A stretch of 64,000 nt of DNA, taken from assembly GCA_963693285.1 (NCBI GenBank), contig OY848925.1, positions 3,016,932 through 3,080,931 of the forward strand. Direction: 5' to 3'. This DNA is from Xestospongia muta. Its lineage: Eukaryota; Porifera; Demospongiae; Haplosclerida; Petrosiidae. A program made the position numbers and the translations under genes. Below, in pieces: positions 48,757-60,711 of the stretch. The notes beneath the pieces are model-generated. The model did no database searches. It was given only the letters and a program-made list of their open reading frames with translations, and was not told the origin of the DNA. Every line of letters begins with the position of its first letter. Position 1 is the first letter of the stretch.

Positions 48757-49784
48757 CAGTGCCTCAAAGGGTTATCACTGCCCATTTGGGTAGTAATAAA
48801 CCAAAATTGGGCAGTGATAAAAGATAAAGTGGCCAGTAAATAAAAATGATTGTTTTCATGATTTGCCATTTTCGTTAGTGTCACAAAATTAATTAATAAT
48901 TATTTATTACAATTATTACTCATTAATAAAAATCATTAAACGGGTTCTTTTTAATGCTAAACACTAACATGTGACAACATGAAGAGGACCTATGACAAGG
49001 AGAGTGCTTTTATGGCAGCCTGGCTTAGCAGCTCCAAGCAACTTTGTATGAGTGTTATCTCAGAACCATGTAGCTCCTCATCTCAAGTAGAAGTGTCACC
49101 TAACCATGTGTTGAGGTTGAATGATGAGGCCATATACGACAATAATCATGATGATGACTATGATCACCTTGCATCTAAATGATGGCAAAATACGACTAGT
49201 TCACAAGGTCTTATTACCTGATTTTGAACTCAGAGAGATTAGTCAATCACAAAATTGTGTTGGGTGCAGTTCAAAATGCAAGCAAACTGACTAGCTTTCA
49301 GTTACTCAAGAAGCTGTTAGAAAAGAACGATGATAATTACAGACCAATGTGTATAGCATTTATAGCTAGAATTATAGCCACAATGCTATACTCGATGGAT
49401 GTTGAGAGAATCATTTCAAGTTATAATCTCATTAAAACAACTGATCGTTCATCGTTATCCAGTGATACTTTGAAGGACAATTTAGTTGTATGTCACAACA
49501 TACCTTGTGTTGCTCAATTTGATGTCCGACCAGTAGTAGAAGAATGGAACAAATGTATCCAGAGAAAACCACGGCAAAATGGAGACATAGCAAAATTCAC
49601 GTGTCAAGAATATGTCGCAGTTTTTTTGGAACATCACACAAGAAGAAAAGTACTGAGCCACCTAAAGTAACATTTTAAATGCTTTATTGTCTTTGTTTAT
49701 GATTTTGATTTTTTTACAATTTTCTCAAAAATATATGTATGATGTGGGAGTGGGCAGTGATAAATTTTCAAAATTTAGGCACTG
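48757..49784 (+). mobile_element. nested hAT element, internally deleted
   Basis: The ends are CAGTGCC and GGCACTG with inner inverted similarity (TTATCACTGCCCA / TGGGCAGTGATAA). GAGGTCAC occurs at 48,742-48,749 and 49,785-49,792. It matches as an 8-bp target duplication, with seven extra bases on the left. Open frames 48,979-49,182 and 49,224-49,670 are plausibly the start and the C-terminal part of a hAT-like transposase (MDVERIISSYNLIKTTDRSS resembles the C-terminal dimerisation region). The catalytic middle is missing. Confidence 0.78.
49224..49670 (+). pseudogene. hAT transposase C-terminal fragment
   Basis: 148-residue open frame inside the nested element. The segment around DVERIISSYNLIKTTDRS, followed by LKDNLVV, resembles the end of hAT-type (zinc-finger MYM/KIAA1586-like) transposases where Glu-Arg-x-(F/I)-S precedes Ile-Lys. 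No BED finger or catalytic block precedes it. It is a fragment, not a functional gene. Confidence 0.55.
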
Positions 49785-50214
49785 GAGGTCACAAACAATA
49801 GACGTTTGTTGCGAATGTTTATGACTCTTTCAAGGAACTCAACAGGCGTCAACGGACTCAAGGATCTCTTAAATGAACCGCTGATGCTACAGGAGTTTCA
49901 TATGCCAGCATCAAGACACTACGGAAAGAGAAAGTTGACACTGGTGGAGCCGCTTTTCCACTCCAACGCAGAGACTCTAGGCATACGACAAAGTTATTTA
50001 CATGTTTCACTTTGGGTAGCTCTGCTAGCTCAACTCAACTCAGACAGAGTATATTGAAGATCATTCAATTACACTTGGCTGAGGATTCATTAAAAAGGGA
50101 GTGACCTACCACAGAAACTTATTACATACATGCAACTTAATATTATATTGTAACATTCAATTAAACAGTATTGAATCTCACAATAAAGAAAAGCCCAAAG
50201 TTACCTAATGTATC

Positions 50215-50504
50215 TGTAGTGACCGAGTCGGAGAGAGCGGGAAGGGCAAGGAAAAGCCACGAGGAGGGTGAGAAGGAAAAGAATTACAACTTTGGAAAGG
50301 TCAAAATCTCTACTCTATTCCTTTTTTTATCAAAATTAAAAGCATGCACTTATATACACAAAATGATTACGTAATAATAAATTATAACACATACCCAATA
50401 ATGACTCACATTACATAGCATGATGTAACACTGATAACACTAAATAATAACTAGTAATAACTAAATGGTAGTATAACTATCCCATTATATACAACATTAT
50501 AACA
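50215..50504. mobile_element. solo LTR, 290 bp, with 5-bp target duplication
   Basis: The insertion begins TGTAGTGACC and ends TTATAACA (TG...CA termini). It is flanked on both sides by GTATC. Copy 2 (near 54,820) has the uninterrupted site CTAATATATCATTATG. Size, termini and duplication fit a solo long terminal repeat left by recombination of an LTR retrotransposon. Confidence 0.8.
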
Positions 50505-50702
50505 GTATCATTATGTTCATAGAATTTACAATAAAGAAAGCAATAACCAAAATCTAGTTTTACAGAAATTAAAATATTTAAAGACCTATGTCATGGTTTT
50601 CTTTTCTTTGTAGCTCTCTTCCATTTGGCTATACATATTCATGTAGAATGATATCAGCTTTCTAGTTTATATTCCATCAGTAAGCTTTTCATTTGAAATA
50701 CT

Positions 50703-50984
50703 TTACTGCCAGGTTTTGTGACTGTCATTGACTGGAGAGAAGTATATGACAATACTGTTGAGTGTAGATACTGTAATTGTGTTGGATATCAACTTCTGTA
50801 CATGTATAGCTTCTCTTGATTGGAGGACATTGAGCCATGTTGATAGTAGTAGTTCTGAGTAATATTCCTGTAATTCTACTACAAACGTACATGAAACTGT
50901 GAGTGATCCTTTCAAAGAAGATGATGCCACCATAAATCGATTTTCTCTTTGGTGATTGTTTAGATATGCCAGTGATCCTTTCAT
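50703..50984 (-). pseudogene. unrecognised short gene end, copy 1 (frameshifted)
   Basis: The open frame starting MKGSLAYLNNHQRENRFM matches the copy 2 frame at 54,957-55,289 closely. A 2-base length difference near 50,765 shifts the frame, so the copy 1 product diverges and stops early, although the DNA for the lost tail (TKPGSKVFQMKSLL) is still there. An AG acceptor just upstream (TTAG before AAAGCAAAATG) suggests it may be a terminal exon. No family recognised. Confidence 0.5.
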
Positions 50985-51623
50985 TTTGCTTTCTAATTAG
51001 TCATACAAACACCATACAGTAGCCAAGACAACATACATTACTGTCTATGCAATAACTAAGAATGTGTAAATCCTGACTTTGGCGTATGTTTCGGATCTCC
51101 TGTCACATGAATTGCAAATTGCACTAGGTGTTTATTCTCATGACACCTAATAATAACTAAGCCTAAGTATATATGGACAAACCAGTTCCCATTGATTTGG
51201 ACTAGATCTTGAAATGTCAATCATTTAAAGTTGCTAATTTTATTTTTACTGTGTGCTCAGTCTAGCTCAATGGACTGGAGCCTGGAGGCATTTCTGCTCA
51301 TCTTGTATAGAGAGGCACATGTAAATCACTTTATATGGGTCATAGACACTTTGGAGATAGATTTGCTGAAGGAATAAGAGAAACCATCAAGGTCCATCAG
51401 CTGTACTTCCTTCCATATTTAATATGGTTATATAGTTAGTTCCTCACTTTGTAATTATAATTCTGTCACAATATGTATACAGTTAATAGGACATGTTCTA
51501 AAATTAAAGAGTGAATACTGAGTGTATTATATTTTCATTATAATTTTTTTCTGCTTCTCAAAAAATATTATTGTCTACATACTAAGACTCATGCATAACT
51601 ACAGATCCACTGATGTCCATACA

Positions 51624-54600
51624 TTAATCAGTCTTCCTCATCCATACTGTTGCATGTGCTACAGTCCACTGATGTTCATAAAGTGTTTCCCGTAAAATAA
51701 ATGGCAGTTCCTTTTCCTCTAATAAAATAAAATGAGGCGAAAGGACTTGCTTCAAAGCATCAAATCCACAAATGTGAACACCTTCATTGACATAGCCTCC
51801 AAGCCAATGATTCTATATAATAAAAAGAACATAAATCATTAATCATACATTAAGATACCAAATAACAAAACTATTTGTTCTCATAACTCAATTGTAGTTT
51901 TAAATACTAGGCTTTGTTGTTGGGCTGTGTACTTTTGAGCAGTGTGTTTGTGTAATTGCCACTAATTAACCAGATGTAATTCAGTACAGTTGAGCATACT
52001 TAGAAAATATGGCTTTCTCTTTTATTTATAAGTACATAACAAGATGAAACTTACTAAGTTGGAAAACAATCACATGCAGAGGGTCTTTGGCTAAAACAAA
52101 CAAACAAGTTATCATGAAAATTGGTGAGATAAGTGTTTTATTTTATCATGTCTCTTAAATTACCTTGATTGGAAAACTTTAAAATAACTTACTTTAGATG
52201 TATATTTTTGTAGCCGTGTGTAGGGACTGGTAATAACAACAATGCCTGTTGGGAAAACCAAATCTTTTAATTGGTCAAGAAATGCTCTGGGATTAGAAAG
52301 TTGGCATATAAGGTTAGCTGCTAAGACCATCCCAAATTGGCCGATATCATGAGGCATAGAACATGCATCACCCACTCTAAAGTGTACTCTTTGTCTATCC
52401 TAAATAAATATATATCCTCAATTACTATAATTATAACATGAAGATTAGTGCTAAGTAATTCTATAAGATATTTGTGTCAATACGTTCTTATTTATTTATC
52501 TCTATTTCTATTTAATTCAATGACATGTTATAAAAATAAAATGTATGTTTACTGTTCCTATACTATGGGAGATATGACAAGAGGGATTCATTCTTTATAA
52601 GGGTCTGACACAGTTTAAGATTCATAAAGTAAGATATTAAAAACAGTTTGTTGTGATCATGTCTCTTTGGTCTCTTGACTGGATGCCACGTGCCCAAATT
52701 TCATATTGAGTGCAAGTGGCTAGTCATACATCCAATAAAAAGACTATACTCAACTTTTAATTTAGTTAGAACATTACTTAAGTATACAATGCCACAATAT
52801 ATTCAAATTTGGAAGTACTGCACACTTTTTAAGGCAATACATGAATATTGCGACTGACATGCATACAGTAGTCATAAAAGTATAGCATGAGTAAAAATAA
52901 ATGCAATTTGACATTTCATGGGAAAGTAAAAAGGCTATGGTTTCAAAAAATGAACTTTGTAATCCATTCATAACATGTTTTGAGACTTCTGTTGTCTCTA
53001 TCATGTGTATATTACATATTAATAAAACAGGCTTCAAGGGAAGCAGGAACTTTCAAGAAGGCCAAATACCCTTCCAATTGTAGAAAGACAGATTATGAAT
53101 CTTTTATTAAAATTTTATCTCTCTACAAAATATGTTGTTAATAATGTAAGGATCAACTTACAATCTTTGAATCTATTCTGGCTTCCATGTCCACCCATAA
53201 ATCTCCTTCAATCACTACTCGGTAAGAGGAATGGCCATCTTGTACCAGCTGATTAGCTTTGCTAATAAAAGCTTGAGACAAGTCAATACCTATTACTTCA
53301 TCAAAAGCTGTAGCTAATTCAAAAGTAGATCGACCCACTGCACAGCCAATGTCGAGAGCACGCAGTGGTAATATATCCTATTAGTAACAAAGGAACTTTT
53401 CTTGGATTCTGTCTCACAAAGCCATACTGATTACCTATGTTAATGACTGAATGATGGACAATCATATTAGATGGGTCTGGTTTACAAGATTAAATGTTAA
53501 AACCATGACTGCTTCAATGCTATTACTATAATTAACACATTTATAATTTTGAATATAGTATGTCTTCACTGCCTTAAAGACCAGTTATTGGCAATCATGC
53601 ATTTGTATCTATGGCAACACAAAATAAAATTTCTCATTACAATTTATGCCGTAAAATGTAGCACATATTATTATTATTCAAACCTGCAAATATGTATAAT
53701 GTATATATCTATTATATAGCTTCAGTGCAACTTATATTGCTTAACTAATTACTATAATAAAGTTAACACAGGAAACAAAACAAGTACAGGAAGTCTAATG
53801 AAATTGATAGCATAATTAGTGTACCAGGTGGTCAAATATGATTTTTTTGTGCTTATTTTTAATGTGTTGCTTTGTGTGACTATGTAAGTACCATGTATAT
53901 AAGAATAAGTGTAAGGCTTCAAAATAAGATTGCACTATTGGCCAATGCAAATCAAAATCAATGGAGTAAGTTTAATGAGCTCTATGATATATATCATGTT
54001 GAGTTTGACCAATAGTGGTTTAATATTTTCTTAACTCCAGAAAATACTTCCTAACAGCACCATAGGCTAAGTTATCTGTACACAGTCTTTAAAATTTTAT
54101 TAAATCTACGCAACATAATTATCAAGAGAAATGTAGGACAATTATCAAGTTATAACATTGTCTTAAAGAGAACAGGCTAGGGGCACTTAAAAAGAAACTA
54201 GTATGCCCCTCTGAATGGTCCAACAGTATATCTTTATATTGTATATCATACAGATACACATGCTCTTTAAAGTAAACTATACTAGAATAGATCTCTTGCC
54301 TGAATATACTTAGAACTCTATTAAGTTTAATTTAGACAAAGCATTTTAATAGCTGTTGCCACGCTCTTCTACACAAAGTGAAGACTTAAACTAAACAATA
54401 ATACTATTATATTATAGTATTATAAATGAACTTACACTTTTATATTTTTTACATAGCCCCGCACAACGTACAGGAAAATCTAGTGCATCCTTAGGTCCAA
54501 ATGAAAAAGCTATGTACTCCAATGGAGAAGCATAATGAAACGCCATATATTCGTCAACATTTTTATCCAGTTCATACGGATTATCACATAAAGCCCTTTT

Positions 54601-54648
54601 CTTCCACCATTTCCAAAGAAGCAGTCCACCTCCAATAAGACCAGCCAT
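51624..54648 (-). CDS. OvoA C-terminal-type methyltransferase with membrane anchor, copy 2
   Basis: Same four-exon structure as copy 1, and the reading frame is intact. The anchor [21 protein letters not shown]-binding [28 protein letters not shown] and [12 protein letters not shown] are preserved. Differences are few, for example NLICQL for NLIFQL and NEGVHICGF for NESVHISGF. Its upstream region lacks the transposons found before copy 1: only about 300 bp separate its start from the next minus-strand frame. That makes it the better candidate for the ancestral promoter arrangement. Function as for copy 1, inferred from the ovothiol methyltransferase family. Confidence 0.85.
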
Positions 54649-54956
54649 ACCACTACAAACTATAATAACTCTAGTGAAGATCATTCAATTACACTTGGCT
54701 GAGGAATTCATTAAAGTGGGAGTGACCTACCACAAACTACATACAACTTAATATTGTAATAATATTCAATTAAACAGTATTAAATCTTACAATAAAGAAA
54801 AGCCCTTGTTACCTAATATATCATTATGTTCATAGAATTTACAATAAAGAAAGCAATAACCAAAATCTAGTTTTGCAGAAATTAAAATATTTAAAGACCT
54901 ATTTAATGTTTCCTTTTCTTTGTAGCTCTCTTCCATTTGATTCATGTAGAATGATA

Positions 54957-55289
54957 TCAGCTTTCTAGTTTATATTCCATCAGTAAGCTTTTCATTTGAA
55001 ATACTTTACTGCCAGGTTTTGTAACTGTCATTGACTGGAGAGAAGTATATGACAATACTGTTGAGTGTACAGTTACTGCAATTGTATTGGATATCAACTT
55101 CTGTACATGCATAGCTTTTCTTGATTGGAGTACATTAAGCCATGTTGATAGTAGTAGTTCTGAGTAATAGTTCTGTAATTCTACTACAAATGCACATGAA
55201 ACTGTGAGTGATCCTTTTAAAGAAGATGATGCCGTCATAAATCGATTTTTTCTTTGGTGATTGTTTAGATATGCCAATGATCCTTTCAT
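54957..55289 (-). CDS. unrecognised short gene end, copy 2
   Basis: 110-residue frame beginning MKGSLAYLNNHQRKNRF and ending LLMEYKLES. It is conserved with copy 1 in both sequence and frame up to the copy-1 shift, which supports it having been coding. An in-frame stop (TAA) precedes the Met by four codons, and an AG acceptor sits between, so it may be the last exon of a longer gene whose 5' part was not duplicated. No domain, signal peptide or membrane segment recognised. Confidence 0.45.
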   Translation of the reverse strand: MKGSLAYLNNHQRKNRFMTASSSLKGSLTVSCAFVVELQNYYSELLLSTWLNVLQSRKAMHVQKLISNTIAVTVHSTVLSYTSLQSMTVTKPGSKVFQMKSLLMEYKLES

Positions 55290-55779
55290 TTTGCTTTCTA
55301 ATTAGTCATACCATTTCAATAAACAAGTTATTTTTATGTATTGTGGAGGGTCTAATTGTTGAACATGCCCACAAATTAATATACACAATATACACAGCCA
55401 AATATCATTTCCTGAATCCAGAGCAACGACAGACTGAATCAGAATAGTTATTCACATGATGAATCAGATGTTTAGTGAAATGGTACTTTATGGATGTATT
55501 ATATTATTCATGAAATACGCCTGTAAAGCTTGGTCCAAACTGTCTCATGTTATTGGCTAAGTACAGAGTCAGATGCACTTTAGATCTCCTTGAATAGTTA
55601 AGCTTAAACTCTAATGTTGAATCTATATACTATTGACAAATCTTCTAATATTAATCTTCTTTTTCAGGTGAGAATGATAGGCAATAAGCTATGAGAAAAA
55701 CCTGTTACATAGCTATATAAGTTATACATTTTGTATGTGATTAATAAACCTTTGCAAGAAGAATTTCCTGATCAGTGAA

Positions 55780-56017
55780 GAATTAGGAAACTATGAATAC
55801 TGATATTTGCATGAAAGCTTTGAAGTCTCTCCTAAAAAAGAACAATAGTGCATTAATGGTAACACAATATTACCAGATAATGGTATGGTATATCAATAAT
55901 AGGGAAAAGAAGTAGAAATATTTTCTTCTCATCTTAAGATTGTTGATCCATAAATGCACATACCGTATATTTGTAGCTTCCAAGTAGTATTGTGTGTAAT
56001 ACCTCTACTGAGTTGAT
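55780..56017 (-). pseudogene. decayed KDZ-type transposase remnant
   Basis: Two exon-like pieces remain. Positions 55,964-56,017 give INSVEVLHTILLGSYKYT between an AG acceptor and a GTATGT donor. Positions about 55,790-55,835 give RDFKAFMQISVFIVS before a stop. The wording (PVEVLHTxLLGxxKY, then GRDFKxxxQ) is what I recall from KDZ/CxC-type transposase genes that are abundant in fungi and found in basal animals. The rest is not readable. Tentative. Confidence 0.35.
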
Positions 56018-56570
56018 CTAACAAAAATGACAGAGAAATAAAAATAATAAACATTTATACTTTAACATGTTGACCAAAATAGAAGATTATTATCGATTTT
56101 CAGTACCACCATACAGTAGTTTTCTTCTCTTAACTCTAGCTATCTTTATTTCAATGTTAATCTTCTTATCTCTTCCATTTGATATAGTGTACTGTTTAGT
56201 TATATCTAAGGTCAAATACAAATTGTGAATTGTCAGTGGTAGCCTGAATGGTTCAAATACAAATAGAACAATAATTACATAACATAACATCACCATAAAC
56301 ATACAACAACGATTGATGATTTAGATTATGACTTTTTAAAGTGGAGGTTAAACCAGTTGAAATCTCTTGTTTTTGGGTGGTTTTAAAAAAAAACATTTTG
56401 TAATAAATACAAAAGAGATAGAGTAATAGACATCAAGTGTAGAAAGCGCTGAATTAATTTTCTTACTTGTTTGCATGAACAGCAATTGTGACCAGCTCTG
56501 CTACAGTTACCACAATCACAGTGTCCATTCTCTTAGTAGGTGGAGCGTCTAGAAAGAGGTGGAGATGGAC

Positions 56571-58034
56571 TGACAATGAACTTTGACCTCACGTGACGAC
56601 AAAAGTAGGCAGGACTGACTGACTGATATCTATTATCACTTTTATTATTATAACGATTGTTGTGCTGCATGGTGTCTTGCACAGAAATTAAAGTTTTGCC
56701 TATAAGTGATCAGTATATACTAGGTTTGCATTATCACTTATTGAGCCAGTTTATTCATTGTTTTGTTATTGCTTTATGTCTAATAGTATTTATATTTTGT
56801 TTAAACTTTTGGTGATTTGTTTATTTCTTTGAATACATTTAAGCAGGACTTACATAGAAAGTTTAAACGTATTCAAAGAAATAAACAAATCAACAGAAGT
56901 ATTAGTTTAAGCAAAATGTGAAAGCTATAACAATATATCTCAATAAAGATTATTGCATATTCAGTCCATAATCTCTTTGATTTATTATCATTCCAACATC
57001 TATAGTATTATTTGCCAGTGTTACTTAGTTTGTTAACTCAACCTGGGGCATTTGTAATCATTAATTTAGATGTATTTATGCTACCAGTTCATCTATTAAC
57101 AAGTTTTGAATATGGAATTTCAACATGGAGCCTCCACTTCTTTTAATTTAAGTTATAAATAATATTGTTTACAAATTAAGGAAAGTTGAATCCAGTGTAT
57201 TATTGCTACATAGCAGGTTTGATACAATTCTAATTCTAATTGATTAGTAAATGGTAATCACTAAGTATTTAAAACTAATTGGAATTCTAATTGTAATTAT
57301 GAAGTTATTATCTACTGTACATAAATAGAAAATTTGCAAACTCCTACTATTTCATAGCACTTTATCACTATTTAATTTTTATGCTTGAGTTGATCAAGAA
57401 CACAGATTTTTAACCTATTGACCTTACTGTATCTTAAAGGAATTTATATAGTAGAATAATGACTAGAGTAGGAATGACAATATGAAATTCCATATTCAAA
57501 ACTTGTTAATAGATGAACTGGTAGCATAAATACATCTAAATTAATGATTACAAATGCCCCAGGTTGAGTTAACAAACTAAGTAACACTGGCAAATAATAC
57601 TATAGATGTTGGAATGATAATAAATCAAAGAGATTATGCACTGAATATGCAATAATCTTTATTGAGATATATTGTTATAGCTTTCACATTTTGCTTAAAC
57701 TAGTACTTCTGTTGATTTGTTTATTTCTTTGAATACGTTTGAACTTTCTATGTAAGTCCTGCTTAAATGTATTCAAAGAAATAAACAAATCACCAAAAGT
57801 TTAAACAAAATATAAATACTATTAGACATAAAGCAATAACAAAACAATGAATAAACTGGCTTAATAAGTGATAATGCAAACCTAGTATATACTGATCACT
57901 TATAGGCAAAACTTTAATTTCTGTGCAAGACACCATGCAGCACAACAATCGTTATAATAATAAAAGTGATAATAGATATCAGTCAGTCAGTCCTGCCTAC
58001 TTTTGTCGTCACGTGAGGTCAAAGTTCATTGTCA
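56571..58034. mobile_element. large inverted repeat (552-bp arms, about 360-bp loop)
   Basis: The left arm 56,571-57,122 is the reverse complement of 57,483-58,034 with equal length and only a few mismatches in the stretches I compared. The outer ends read TGACAATGAACTTTGACCTC. Each arm contains its own 23-bp hairpin stems. The loop has no gene. I see no target duplication. It behaves like a foldback element or a recent inverted duplication. Confidence 0.92.
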
Positions 58035-58904
58035 TCTCGCTGCATAACGGTTCAATGTTTTGAATATACCCGCCATGTTGTGCCTGGGCACACCCCTTAA
58101 ATACCCCTCCCAGCGGAAGCGTTCAGAATATTGCAACGTGACGCACGTTTACTGTTTATACCCAACCTTCTCCTTTAAGGTAATTGTCTAAAATGTCTGT
58201 GATCATTGGTATGATATTGGTCAACCTTTTAATGAGGCAATCAATCATCTCAATGAAGAGTATTTAATTTGGTTCTGTTAATGAGTAATGCAGTATGTGG
58301 TTTTGCTTTCAAGCCAGCAACTTCATCTAGTTTATGTAAATTACCAAAATTATAGTAATTAGATTCTACCCTAAAATTGAATAAATCCTATATTAATAGG
58401 GTTACCAGACATACACAGGTATGTATATAAGACAACTTTTTGCAAAACACTAAATCATTATTAGTAATTAAATGGCATATGGTCATTTGACTTTGACTTT
58501 CTAACAAACAGATGACATCCACTGTCATTTGTGACTAGTATGTACAGTATTTATCATTTATATTATAGGCTTCTATTCAAATGTATGGATTAGAAGATAG
58601 ATATGATAGATATTTGGTTTTGAGAATGTGCATTGTAAAAAAAAAATATTATGATATGTTAACAAATGTGGTATATGTGGATTACAGAACACTAGATCTT
58701 TTTAAGAATTCTTTCAAAATGTGATTTGATTATGTCCATTGGTGAGTGATTGCATGATTCACATGAATACCATAATAATGTTTGAACATATACATTATTA
58801 TTATTTGTTAACACAAAGATTGTTTTAATAGAATCCTACACATAATTATGAACATAATTATAACCTTAAGTTGGCAATGAACATACTCTGTAAATACAAT
58901 TATC
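58035..58904. other. spacer with a GC-richer, promoter-like start
   Basis: Positions 58,040-58,190 are clearly richer in G and C than the surroundings (CCCGCCATG, CACACCCCTTAAATACCCC) and could be a promoter. A short open stretch MSVIIG follows at 58,193 with a GTATG donor, but no convincing downstream exons were found. The rest is AT-rich. Confidence 0.35.
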
Positions 58905-59678
58905 ATATGTGTCATTAGTTAATTGAGATGTCACAACTACACACTACAGCGCATTTATTAAAGCATAAATAATACCTGCATTGGGAGGTCAGAATTGTAA
59001 TTTACAAAGAAACATTACTGATTTATTGTATGGCTTTAGACCACTTCAACAATGCTAAAACTGGCAGTTGCATGTTGTTATGATCATAAACAAATTCTTC
59101 ATTATTTTGTTTCACTATACCTGACACAGTTGTTATACTAATACTATTGTTGTCTTTCATGGCAGTAATGATAAAGAATATAATTCGTTTTTCAGATTTG
59201 GTTATTATTATAGTATGTATGACTTTACTACTTTCTTTTTGAAACTGTATAGTATTTACCTGTGAATGACATATGCTCTCAGTATGGCAGAATGAACAGA
59301 AAGTCAAAATATAAGTTTATCACAAATTGTTCAATCCTAACGCACAACATTAACAACAACAGTACTATTGGTCATCCTGTTAGCCATTACAGATTATGGT
59401 CCAAACTAAGCTTTTTAATGCATGGAACTAATTTAATAAATTCTAATAAGCAAAAGAATTCCACAATCTTAAACTGCTAACATAGAGCAAAACCAATACT
59501 GCCTGTTGTCTATTTTACAGAAAGCATGGCTGGGAGCTGTTGTTCTTCTATTATTCTCAAAGGTCTGTTATTATGTAATATTCTGTTTGTTTCCTTATTG
59601 CTTTGCTTCTGCAATCATGCTTTAATAAATGCGTTGTAGTGTGTAGTTGTGACATCTCAATTAACTAATGGCACATAT
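58905..59678. mobile_element. TIR element with 62-bp inverted ends
   Basis: ATATGTGTCATTAGTTAATT at 58,905 and its complement ending at 59,678 pair over 62 bp with two mismatches. The interior of about 650 bp holds short frames without recognised function. It is probably a MITE. A target duplication is not clear. Confidence 0.8.
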
Positions 59679-60711
59679 TATAGCTGGATCTTATTTGTAT
59701 TATGTGCCTAATGTATTTTCCTAACGTCAATTGTCAAATGCCAATAAGATCATTAAATAAGTACACTGGTAGACAAGGTAACCACTGATCAATGTAACAA
59801 ACAACACAGTCATTTAGCATATCATTGATGAATTAATGACTTAACAGGTTAAAAAATACATAATGGCAATATATACATAACCTACTACAACAAGGTCATA
59901 CTTTAAAAATAATTTTTGATATACAATGTTTAAGATTTAGAGTATAACAGTAATTACTTTCAAAGTATGGGCGAAGAGCTAGTGTATGCCTTAACTAATT
60001 GGTATGATAGTGAATAAATTTTTGGTGCATGTGCACAATGGAATTTTAGCTCTAAAATGATGACCTGTTACACTCATCTCAGTAATCCTTATAATTATGT
60101 GAATATACCTTATTGCATACATGTATGGTATGTTGTAGTATGAATTACACTTAGTTTATACCAAATGATCAGATCACATGCCACTATCATCACAAACTTC
60201 TCTCAAATACCAGGAGTTAAAAATATTGGCACAAGAATGAAAAGTCAACTAGAAAGTTAGATATTTATCATACAACACTATAATTATATTACAAAATTAA
60301 TATTTGTATAAAAGAGTCTTTAATAATGTTATATTTTAATAATCTCCTGTGTACGACAAATGTTTTTAGCATTGCATCAACACCTGTGTATTGCATTACA
60401 AGTATTATAATAATAATTGTATTATGCCAGAAAGATATAAATAAGAATAATAGTATACAAAGACATGCTATATAACATGTCAGTTGTTTGCACAAGCGTA
60501 TTTGTTCTCATAATCATGTGTATTCATGAATTTTTATTTAATGTTATTATAATATTGTTTAAAAATAAAAACATGATGCAGTGTTTACATGTACAAGAAA
60601 GTTACAAAAATTGAATAATTCAAAATAGCACCATGAACACCAATAGCACAAGTATAAACATTATTTTGACCATCATCATTGTCTTTAGTATTAAATCTTT
60701 AAATAGTTGAA
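59679..60711. other. gene-free AT-rich spacer
   Basis: I see no supported gene or ordered repeat here, only short frames without family resemblance. Confidence 0.5.

Larger units (their letters stand above)
48540..50051. mobile_element. mariner/IS630-like element with TA duplication, interrupted by a hAT element
   Basis: The inverted ends CTCTGTCCGAGTTGAGTTGAG (48,542) and its complement (ending 50,049) match with one mismatch over 21 bp and are flanked by TA. Copy 2 lacks the insertion. The right part (about 49,810-50,000) in one plus frame reads VYDSFKELNRRQRTQG, then ADATGVSYASIKTLRKEK after a stop. This resembles the N-terminal helix-turn-helix of IS630/Tc1-type DDE transposases. No catalytic domain remains, so it is non-autonomous. 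Confidence 0.75.
51151..55312. repeat. segmental duplicate of 44,755-51,006
   Basis: The methyltransferase gene, its introns and flanks recur in direct orientation. Similarity begins at TAACTAAGCCTAAGTA (51,151) and ends at TTCTAATTAGTCATAC (about 55,312 against about 51,006). The units differ in length mainly by the three copy-1 insertions. Confidence 0.9.

Noticed and set aside
50171..50374. 67-residue plus-strand frame
   Set aside because: It straddles the solo-LTR boundary, so it was created by the insertion.
56460..56570. Cys-rich minus-strand stretch (GHCDCGNCSRAGHNCCSC) next to the large inverted repeat
   Set aside because: Too short, needs an ad hoc acceptor, and an overlapping frame reads a hydrophobic peptide equally well.
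58193..59560. Possible two-exon small gene starting MSVII, with an exon at about 59,520-59,560
   Set aside because: Only about 20 residues, no family match, and the second piece lies inside a TIR element.
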